A DNA stretch of 46,257 bases from Auxenochlorella pyrenoidosa (taxonomy: Eukaryota > Chlorophyta > Trebouxiophyceae > Chlorellales > Chlorellaceae). This document shows, piece after piece, positions 11,001 to 19,402 of the stretch. Location: positions 214,653 through 260,909 of the forward strand of contig KQ481942.1 of the NCBI GenBank assembly GCA_001430745.1. The letters are read 5' to 3'. Numbering within the stretch: the stretch's first letter is position 1; each line of letters starts with the position of its first letter. Both the position numbers and the translations under genes were made by a program. The notes under the pieces are model-generated. The model searched no databases. It was given only the letters and a program-made list of their open reading frames with translations, and was not told where the DNA came from.

Positions 11001-12896
11001 AGCACAGCGCTAATCCTGCGCGCAGAGCCGAGGCGGGTGATGGTGGGGGTCTGGAGACAGCCCAGGGGCCAGATCCCTCCTTCGCGTGCCCCTGGTGCCA
11101 GCAGGCATCTAAAAACAGGCACGTTCAGCAGGTGGGCGGGGCTGGGCCGCTCACGGCAGGGCGATCGACTGCTTGGGCAGCGAGGAAAGGCTGAGGCAGG
11201 CCAGGCCGCCGGCTTCTGACTCGCAGTACTTGTACAGCAGCGCACAACCTGCTCAGGGTGGGAGCAAAACCGATTGAAGCGGAATGGGAAGGGAGAGGCG
11301 AGCGAAGGGGTCGATGCCAGCCTTGAAGCCCCAGCATGCTTGACAAGCAATGTGGCCCGCACTCACGGATGCAGCCTGTGACCATCAACCTAACAAGTGC
11401 GCTGGCAGCCAGGTCGTAGCCTTGGAAGGTGCTCTGCAGCAGCACACGGGGGCCCGGGTGGAAACTGGCTGGGTCGGGATGAGGTCGGGGAGCAGCTTAC
11501 TTGGATGGCAACCGTGCCGGTGCTGACACGCCAGCATGCCGCAGGCAGGCTGCTCAAGGGCGGTGTGGCCTCGGGTGCTGCCTGGTGGACTGCCCTTAGC
11601 GGCCATGGATCCCAGCCCGCCTGCCCAGGCTTACCCAAAGGAACACCTGGCCCTGCCTGAAGAGGCTGGAGACGGCTCCCAGCTCTGGCTCTGGCTGGGC
11701 GTCAGCGCCCACCTCTGGCTGGGCGTCAGCGCCCACCTCTGGCTGGGCGTCAGCGCCCACCTCTGGCTGCCCCTGGCCAGGCAGTGCGCGGGCCCCCCTC
11801 CAGCGGCGGACCCCGAGCCAGCCAAGCAGGAGTGTGCCCACCACCAGGGCAAGACCGGGCTGCAGGGTGGCAGGCGGCAAGGGGGAGGCGCAAAGGCTGG
11901 CGCACGTGGACGGCAGGGGGTGGCGAGGACCATGGGCAATGCACCGCTTTGCTGGGTGCATGCCCATGATGCGCCGAGGCGGGAGGGCTGCCGCGCCCCT
12001 GGCGCACCGACTGGCCCAGGAGGGCGGGTAAGGCGCCCGCTGAGTGGGCGCTTTGCTTGTCTGAGCCTAAAGTCTGTCCGGACAACGGCAATGGAACTTG
12101 CGACACAGACCCTCACTCAAGCAGCGCGCCCAACCAGTTGAACTCCAGGTGCATGCGCAGCTGAGTCTGCTCAGGGTGCACCTCAGCCCCAGCCGGCGCA
12201 GCAACTGCCGGTCCTACGGCCGTGCAGGAGGTGCTGTGCAGACTGGGGCTGAAGTGCACACTCAACAGACTCCCGCTGTGCATGAACATGGAGTCAAACT
12301 GGTCTGGCAGGTTGCTCAAATGAGCACACACACAGACCTCCGCGTTGGGGCAGGGAGAGGCGGCAGGGTCTAGTTGGGAAGCTGGGAGGTAGCTGGGGCC
12401 GGCAGGCGTGCAAGGGCTCAGCGACCGGCGGGAGCAGGTGGGCTGGGTGGCGGCTCGAAGGGCCGAACCTCGGGGTGCAGGGCAGGCTCTGCTGTGGCCC
12501 TGCATGCGCGCAAGCCATCATGGTTGGCCAGGGATGGAGGGTGGATATCCTTCCCGCACGGATCAGGCGTGGGGGTCGAGGCCGGCGGCGTGACCAGCCG
12601 CGGCCACGCAGCCGGCAGAGCCGCCGTGCCTGATCCGTGTGTGGAGGGGATCGACCCTCGGCCCTTGCCCAACCTTGATTGTACACGGGTGTGCAGGGCC
12701 CATCAATTTCACAGGCTCGATCAACGTCACAAAGGCTTGCCGGCTAGAGCGGGTGCGGCGCTGCCGTTGCCGCCGTCGCCGCCGCTTTGCATTGCTGCCT
12801 GAGCTCTGACGGGTTCTACTGGGCCTCACCCACCTTGCTGGCGGCCTTGGAGGCGCTGAGGACCAGTACGAGCAGCCCCAGAGCTCGCAGCAGCAT
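8029..12896 (-). CDS. Signal-peptide multipass membrane protein, unrecognised family
   Basis: Start ATG at 12896 gives a clean signal peptide (MLLRALGLLVLVLSASKA). Exons that join in phase: 12896-12834, 12760-12674, 12337-12117, 11896-11635, 11433-11367, 11248-11155, 11015-10949, 10770-10645, 10284-10240, 10085-10012, 9746-9673, 9452 to about 9237. Further exons near 9201-9093, 9035-8880, 8630-8570 and 8350-8029 are less certain. A luminal part of roughly 100 residues is followed by about seven hydrophobic stretches, for example LALVVGTLLLGWLG, AVLLAWDMFVIYCVIKAYG, WWLLLILLAVLIGIAP and LALWQLTFLLLAVATGG. After the first helix an eight-residue unit QPEVGADA occurs three times. The link across 9092-9036 needs a 57-nt GC-AG intron; otherwise one gene ends at the TGA at 9087. 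Signal peptide plus seven helices resembles Golgi/GOST-type 7TM proteins in outline only. No function assigned. Confidence 0.5.
11689..11760 (+). repeat. 24-bp coding tandem repeat, three copies
   Basis: Three exact 24-bp units, in frame in the minus-strand membrane-protein gene, each encode QPEVGADA directly after the first transmembrane helix. Exact identity points to recent slippage. Confidence 0.9.
12052..12114 (+). repeat. Hairpin repeat element, copy E1
   Basis: Copy of a dispersed ~60-bp element: GCTTGTCTGAGCCT leader, AGTCTGT (12071-12077), an inner CGGCAATGGAACTTGCG part, then ACAGACC. On the minus strand it sits about 6 nt inside the intron that follows exon 12337-12117 of the membrane-protein gene. 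Confidence 0.75.
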
Positions 12897-13663
12897 TCTG
12901 GCACTGGTCAGGGGTTTGGTGTGGGTTGGCAGCAGCGAGTTCTGTCGACTTGTAATGGCCCCTGGGCTGCTAAGCACCGAGGCTGAAGGCCTTGGACGGC
13001 TGCTGTTGTCAGCTTTGGTGCAGTGACCCAGCGCCCGCAGCAGGGCTGGGAGGGGCACAATTGGCACAGCTGCCATTTCAGGCATTCAACGGCTGAGCAG
13101 CTTCTTTCAGGTGATCTGGTACGATGGCCAGGGTGGGTCCGTCTTGACTGGAGAGCCAAGGCCTCGCTGGCCGGCCCTTGCCGCCTCTGCTGCACAGGCA
13201 GCTGCTGCACATCTACCCTGCTCGGCGCACCATGCCACAGCTGGGACGCAGCCCACAATTGCCCAGCACTGGTTTTGGACATTCAAGTGACACTGTTAGA
13301 GCAGGAGGGACTGTGTAGACCAGACTGCACTTCGGAAGGCAGCTGCAGTGCAAGATGGGCAAGCCTGGTCGGGCGGCTCCCGGGGCCCCTGACCTCTGTT
13401 TTCTGCTGCCTTATGACAAAGACTGCAGTGTGGCGGCCAACAGGGCCTGGCCATTTACATGCTAACTGCTTTGGGTGGTAGGCGCCTGGTCACGCACATG
13501 CACCTGACTGCTTCTTTCTCCAGCGAGGCTGTTACAAAATGCTGGTCAGAGCAGGAGTCAGGGCAGATCCGGGTGCATCATGGCTGGTGTCAACTTGCGT
13601 GCCTCGGCCGGCGCAGCGGCCCTCGCCGGCCGCCGCCCCTGAAAAACTTTTTTGGGTGCCGCA
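12897..13663. other. Intergenic region, membrane protein 5' side / cyclophilin 3' side
   Basis: Holds the promoter of the membrane-protein gene and the 3' UTR of cyclophilin. Short open frames here show no start context, conserved motif or splice-supported extension. I see no gene. Confidence 0.5.
13532..13536 (-). promoter_or_regulatory. TGTAA poly(A) signal of cyclophilin
   Basis: TTACA on the plus strand is TGTAA on the minus strand, about 130 bp after the cyclophilin stop codon. A second one lies near 13455. Confidence 0.5.
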
Positions 13664-16403
13664 CTACGCCAGCTGCCCGCAGTCAGTGATGGTGATCGTC
13701 TGGGAGGTGCGGCCCGAGCCGCTGCCTGCACAGAGGAGGCAGACGGGGGTTGGATCAAGAGCTGGGGTATGCAGGGCGCCGCTGCCCCCGCCATAAGCCT
13801 ATGAAAGCAAATCCCCTCAAGCGATAACACCCCCACACAGCGCTTTCGATCCTTTTCACCACGCGACAACACGCCCAACAGCGAACAGACCATAGCTCTC
13901 GACCTTCTCGACCACATCCATCTATGAAAGCAACCCCTCGAGCCACACCCCCCCAAGCCACAGCAGTTGACTCACCGTAGCTCTCCACCTTCTTCACCAC
14001 ATCCAGGCCCTCCACCACATTGCCAAACACCACGTGCTTGCCGTCCCTGCAGGTGGCACAGGGTTGAGGGGCATAGCACCGCTTGAAGTGCTTGCAGGGG
14101 GATGTTGGTGGGAGCGCAGCGCAGTGGTTGAAGTGCTTGCAGGCGGAACACTCAGTCGTGTGGGGAGCGCGGTGCAGCGCTGACGCGGGGCGGGAACGCG
14201 GCACCAGGGCTGGTGCCAACAGCTGGCGCGCGACGTGAAACTGCACCCGGGCTGCAGCGGCTGCACTTGGGTTTGGACGCTCAGGTGAGCACCAGCCCTG
14301 CCTTGCCCTTCCTGCGCATGCATGCCAGCGTGGCCTGTCAGCTGCCGACTCACAGCCAGGGGGTGGCCACGGTGCAAAGGAAGAACTGGGAGCCGTTGGT
14401 GTTGGGGCCTGTGGGCGGGGGACAGTGCAGTGGGGAGCGGCCTCAAACTCCGGCGCCCCAATTCGACCCAGGGCTTGGCACGCAACCCAGACCCACTCTG
14501 CGCAGCCCTCGTGCTTGTTTGGGCTTGAAGTCTGTCTATCCGGAACGGAACTTGCGACACAGACCCTCGGGGCTCACCGGCGTTGGCCATGGACAGCACG
14601 CCGGGGCCGGTGTGCTTCAGCTGGAAGTTCTCGTCGGCAAACTTCTCGCCTGCCAGGGGTGAAAAGTGTGTGTGTGTGTGTGTGTGCTCGTCGCGTTTGT
14701 GTGCGTGTGTGTGGTGGGGGGGTGGGTGGGGTGGGGTGGGGGTGGGGGGGCGCGGCATGCCCTCTGAGGCTTGGAAGCGGGTCCAGTAGCAGCGTGCACA
14801 GCGCAGACACTAGTGGCAAGCAGCAGCGCAGGGTCACTGCTGCTGTCAGCGCAGGCTTCATTGGCGTGTGCCCCCATCAGAAGCGGCAAGCGCACACAGC
14901 TGCCATTGCGGCGCTCGAAAGCGCACAGCCGAGGCGTAATGTGCGTGAGGAAGACAAATCGACAAATAAATGAAAACATATAACATAATCACGCAGCTCT
15001 GAGGCGTACTGTGCAGGAGGCCAACAAAGTGCAGGCACTGTACTGTGCAGGAGGCCAACAAAGTGCAGTCTTCATACTGTGCCTGAGGAAGACAAATCGA
15101 CAGACAAATAAGAGTTGAAATATAATAATTGATATGTTTCACAGGCACCCACCGTAGATGGACTCGCCGCCGGTGCCGTTGCCGCGGGTGAAGTCGCCAC
15201 CCTGGCACCTGCACGGCAGGGCATGGTTGGGCCACACAACCCTGGTCGAGCGCTGCTCTCTGAGGTGATGATACCACTTGCAGCCGCGCTGCACAGGCAC
15301 CGCCCCAGATGCCGCCTGGCAGAGCCACCCTCGCTGCTCAGAATACAGGCGGTGGGAGGGCGGCGCTCGCTTGGGTGCCCAGCAACCGACAGCAAAGAGC
15401 ACTCGGCAGAGCGCAGAGAGAAAGATTCATATGGCCCCCCGCCCTCACATGAACTGGGGGATCACGCGGTGGAAGGTGGAGCCCTTGAAGTGCAGGGGCT
15501 TGCCGGAGCGGCCGGTGCCCTTCTCGCCGGTGCACAGGCAGCGGAAGTTCTGCAGGGCGGGGCGTGGGGCACACAGCACATGGGGGAGACTGGGGATGAG
15601 CAGGCAGGCCAGAATGCTGGAGATTCACGTGATGACGCACCTCCGGCTGGCAACAGCTGGCGCCACCGGCGCAAGTCCACGGCTGCCAGGCGGCAGCGAA
15701 GCTATGCCGGAACTTGGCAGCCAAAGCAGCATGCCCAGAAGGAGTCAATGAAGGGCACTCAAAAACATAGCAGCACCTCCCAGGGCCCGTGCCTCACCTC
15801 GGCAGTCTTAGGCACCACATCGGCGCGCAGCTCCATCACAATACGGCCCAGCGGGGTGGAGCCTGCAGCGCAGCCGGGGCAGCCGGCCGAGGAGCAAGCT
15901 GAGCTGCTGGCACTAGTTTTCACGCACGTTCCACGCTGGACCTGGCTGGCAAAGCTGCGGCTGGGAAAGCAGCTGGCCAGCAGCGCCTGTTTGCCAACAG
16001 GCTGGATGGCAGCGGCCTCCTCTTCCAGCCGCTGCAGCTGGCATGCATTGAACCAAGCATGCCAGGAGGTGCAGCGGCGGGGGCGGAAGGCCCCGGCGTC
16101 CCGCCAGTCACAGCGGCTGCCACCCACCCGCGGCCACCTGCAGCGGCAGCAGCACATCGGGGGTCTCAGCAGGCCTGGGGTGCCAGGAAGCAAGTCAGCA
16201 GCAGCTGGAAGCAGGGTTCAAGCTCCTGATCCCCGTTCCCGCTCCCTCCCAAAGTGATCGGCCGCCACCTCGTGTGACTCACATCGAAGAACACCTGCGG
16301 GTCGGGGAAGAGGGCAGGGGGACTGTGAGGGGTCTGGGGTTCGGTGGGGCGAAGGGCAGGGCGGTGATGGCGCGGCGCAGGCACTCACCCGAGGGTTGGA
16401 CAT
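13664..16403 (-). CDS. Cytosolic cyclophilin (peptidyl-prolyl cis-trans isomerase)
   Basis: Catalyses cis-trans isomerisation of Xaa-Pro bonds. Ten exons: 16403-16389, 16294-16283, 16137-16128, 15862-15798, 15549-15449, 15208-15153, 14649-14578, 14408-14354, 14046-13976, 13725-13664. They join to 172 residues, exactly the single-domain plant length. Active-site residues are present: [15 protein letters not shown] (Arg, Phe, Gln), [14 protein letters not shown] and [10 protein letters not shown] (Trp, His). The plant insertion [14 protein letters not shown] is present. The first ATG (16403) begins MSNPRVFFDVAAG, matching the canonical N-terminus, with no targeting peptide. Exons 2 and 3 are only 12 and 10 nt; skipping exon 3 would break the frame. 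Intron 6 (between 15153 and 14649) is AT-rich and repeat-laden, and intron 7 carries a hairpin repeat. Divergent from the next gene, 185 bp away. Confidence 0.97.
14513..14568 (+). repeat. Hairpin repeat element, copy E2
   Basis: GCTTGTTTGGGCTTGAAGTC, then CTATCCGGAACGGAACTTGC and ACACAGACC. It lies within cyclophilin intron 7, with the ACAGAC end about 13 nt from that intron's 5' splice site on the minus strand. Confidence 0.8.
14667..14750. repeat. TG/TGGG microsatellite in cyclophilin intron 6
   Basis: A run of TG dinucleotides followed by a G-rich TGGG tract, just upstream on the plus strand of exon 14649-14578. It forms the pyrimidine/CA-rich end of the minus-strand intron. Confidence 0.85.
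14930..15135. repeat. AT-rich direct-repeat island in cyclophilin intron 6
   Basis: Two motifs each occur twice: GAGGAAGACAAATCGACA (about 14948 and 15086) and TGTGCAGGAGGCCAACAAAG (about 15010 and 15045). They are embedded in A/T-rich sequence that contrasts with the surrounding GC-rich DNA. No open frame. Confidence 0.8.
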
Positions 16404-16588
16404 GGTTGTTCGGTATTAGGTGATGAGCTGAACACGGTGCAGAAGGCCGATGGCGTCCTCCTGGCGACAAATGAGAAGTCTGCATGCTGCGCCAGCTCAT
16501 GGGCGCAGCACGGAGCTCCGAAGGTGGCGTGGGCACTCGCCGACACTCACACAGCTCTGCCGTACCGATCTGCTGCACTGCAAGCGCC
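16404..16588. promoter_or_regulatory. Shared promoter region, cyclophilin / membrane protein
   Basis: Only 185 bp separate two divergent start codons, so the 5' UTRs and promoters of both genes must be packed here or overlap. No clear TATA or CCAAT box seen. If the upstream in-frame ATG at 16484 is used for the plus gene, the gap shrinks to 80 bp. Confidence 0.45.
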
Positions 16589-18741
16589 ATGAGCGCCAAC
16601 CCAGCCCAAGCTGCTGCTGCCAGCCCTCCTAGCGGGCTGTGGCTGACCTTCTCTGCGCCCAGGTGCGGATCCGAGAGCCCAGACAGCGTTGCTGCTGCCC
16701 TGCCCACTCTCGGTATCGGACTGCCTCTCACTCTGCCCTGCTCCTGTGCCTCCAGCAGACTGGAAGACGTCTACCTGGTGTACACGTCCGAGAAAAACCG
16801 CGGGCTGACGTTGCGCCTGCACTTCATGCTCATAACGGCGTGGGCGGTGGGCGCGGCCAAGACGGTCACGCAGGCTGTGCACGCGCTGCAGCAGTGAGTC
16901 GCTGCTCTGTCTGCTGCTGCTGTCGCACCACATAACTGCCAGAATCTGGCATTACGATGCCGTTGGAGGCAGGATCCGGGCTGTTTTCACCACGTTAGGC
17001 CTGCAGGGCGGGCACAGGTGGTCGGTTCAATGTTGGAGGCCCTCACAGAAGTACGAGCCATGCGCTTTGCGGAGAGCTTGTCCCGCGCTTCAGCCCCGGT
17101 GTCATCACCTGTAGAGCGGCTACGCTCCCTGACCTTTGCGTGAACCCCAACCCGCCCAAGCATGTGCCCGCTGCCCTGCCTGCAGCGGCGAGGGCCGGGC
17201 GCTACCCCAGTACGCCCTCCTGCTGCTGGCCCAGCTGGTCAACCTGGCCTACCAGGCGAACTCCATGCGGCGGCTGCGCAGCCTGGAGCGCAAAGAGCAG
17301 CTGCTGCAGGTGCGGTGGGTGGCGTGGCCTGCTCGTGCAGTCTGCAACGGGGCTTCTAAGTGGTTGAACAGGCTGCGCAAGCGAGGTCTGGCCCCGCTTG
17401 ATGTCTGCGAGGCGTGGCTCGTCGGCGCGCAATCCCCGAACGCAAGGGTGCTGGCCTGCGCGGTGCCGCCTGCTCAGCGCCGCCTGCCGCCCCCGCTGCG
17501 CGCCCGCCCTGCTCGCCTCGCGCTACTGGAGCAGACCCCCGCTGCGCGCCCGCCCTGCCTGCCATGCGTGGCTGCACATCTTCCTTGCCCTCCCGCTGCA
17601 GGAGCAGACCCCCCGCTGCTCGCCCGCCCTGCCTCCCCCCCACTGCAGGAGCAGACCAAGGCCTGGCTGCACATCCTGCTGGACGTGGCGGTCATGGTGT
17701 GCGTGCTGCTGTCGGACGCGGCGCTGCCGCACTCGCCCGCGCCGCTGCCCACCCTCGTCGTCACCTCCTTCCTCGGGGTCCTTGACATGGTGGGTGCGCA
17801 TGGTGGCAAGCTGGTTGGCGTGCTGGCTGTATGTGGCATGCGCCCTGTGTGGGAGAGGCACCATCAAGCGATCCCTGCCCTGTCGAAGAGCACATTGGGG
17901 AGAGCAGCAGGCGGGTGCGTGGCGACGCCAGCCGGCTTCACCCAGCAGCATGTCCTTCAGGACCCTGGCCACAACCACAACAGGGCTGTCCCCTGGCTTT
18001 GCCTTGCCTGCAGATCCGGCTGGACACGCTGCTGCGGCTGCACGCCATCAAGTGGCTCTGCTTCTTCTTCCTGGAGGCGGACCGACTGATGCGAGCGCCC
18101 GGCCACAGGCAAGGCCCGCCCGCGGTGGCGTCCCTTGGGGTGCTATTTGGTCAAGCGTCGGCCGGCAGTGCGGCTTGTCCTGTCTGCAGCGAGACAGTTT
18201 TGCGTCTGCATGGCGTGCGAACGAAGCAGCAGGGGCATGCTGAGGGGCTGCGCCTGAAGCATGCCTGAGGCAGCAGGCGCACGTGCACTTGGGAAGGGAT
18301 TGGCAGGATGGGTTGCCCAGGCTGTGCATGCATGCTCCCGCCCGTTGCGCTGCAGCTGGTCCAAGGTGGGATCCGATGCGGCGAGCGCCGCGCTTTTCGG
18401 CACCCTGCTGCCCTTTGCGTTTGCAGCGGCCTCAGAGGTGAGCCTTCTTGAGCCGGCGCGAGTGGGCAGAGCCACCACCAGCAAGGGGAAAGGGTGGCTC
18501 ATCACCAAGCTCGCCTGCGCCTGACCCGCCGCCGACTCGCCACTGCCTTTTAGGCACCCACTTCACATCATCTGTGTGGCTATGTCGTTGCTGCCTGCAG
18601 TCGTCGCAGCGCGTCGCCTTCCTGCGGGATGCCAAGCGGCCGATGAGCAACCTGGGGCCGTTTTGGTCGGCGGTGCACGCTGTGGTGCGACGGTTCCAGC
18701 GGCAGCCAGAAGAAGAGGTGGAAGAGCCCCATGCCGATTGA
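16589..18741 (+). CDS. Six-helix membrane protein, unrecognised
   Basis: Seven exons in phase: 16589-16662, 16759-16893, 17186-17309, 17649-17789, 18014-18108, 18356-18437, 18601-18741, giving 263 residues. I do not recognise the family. Hydrophobic segments in order: LHFMLITAWAVGAAKTV, YALLLLAQLVNLAY, WLHILLDVAVMVCVLLSDA, LPTLVVTSFLGVLDM, AIKWLCFFFLEADRL, AALFGTLLPFAFAAASE. The tail is cytosolic-looking and acidic (RQPEEEVEEPHAD). The start chosen is the ATG at 16589 after GCGCC; an in-frame ATG at 16484 would add 35 residues of low quality. Intron 5 has a GC donor (CACAG|GCAAGG at 18109). Intron 3 contains extra copies of the exon 4 acceptor edge. No signal peptide is evident. The phase-consistent exons make it a real gene; function unknown. 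Confidence 0.75.
17496..17665 (+). repeat. Tandem copies of the exon 4 acceptor edge (intron 3)
   Basis: The real junction TGCAGGAGCAGACC (exon starts 17649) is repeated at 17597-17610 and, less well, at 17528. The stretch CCGCTGCGCGCCCGCCCTGC recurs at about 17496 and 17537 and, with one change, at 17614. The older copy also contains GTGGCTGCACATC, which is exon sequence found again at 17663. Confidence 0.8.
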
Positions 18742-19402
18742 CGGCAGGCGCTCAGAAGCTTGGACGACCCCCAGCTTGGTTCTGGGGGCTTGATGAACAA
18801 ATGCCTCTCCTCAACTCACAATTTCCTGCCACGCGCTCGGCTTGCCTGGCCATCTGCTCAATTGCTTTTCTCCAAACTGCCATCGCTTGACCAACGCCTG
18901 TTTGTAATTGACCCCCTCCTGTTTTCGAGCAGACACCATGCATTCCTCAACTCCTTCCGTCTTCCCTTCTTCCACACCCCCGCCTCGGGCTCGAATTCTG
19001 TGTGGTTGCGCCTGCCCTGCGCTGTCTTAGTCAATCAAGTTTTGCGGACTCCTGACTGAAACTTTCACGGAGCAAGGAGTGGTTCAAGGGCGCCCTTCTG
19101 GAAGGCCACCCGCAGCCGGGGTGCCACAGCAAACTTGCATGTGCCAGCGGCAGGCAAGTGGCTGCTGCGGCTGGTCATCTGTCAAAGAGCAGCACTGCCA
19201 GCCACATGCATGTGCCATTAGAGGTCCCTTACCTGTGCGCAGGAGTCCACACCCTGTGAAGTTGCCGGTACAGGCAGAGAATGTCAGCAGCTTGTGCAAT
19301 GTGAGCCCGTTGTGCTGTGCTGTCCGCAGCGGCGGCTCGCTGGCGGCGGCGGCGCACTAGAGTGCCTGCCCGGGCTTTCGGCCGCATCATCCCTCAAGCA
19401 AA
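18742..19402. other. Intergenic region with TGTAA poly(A) signal
   Basis: Contains TGTAA at 18903-18907, about 160 bp after the preceding stop, then the promoter and 5' UTR of the TRAP-beta gene. I see no additional gene. Confidence 0.55.

Noticed and set aside
15223..16257. A 344-residue plus-strand open frame
   Set aside because: It is a shadow of the minus-strand cyclophilin exons and introns, with no motif of its own.
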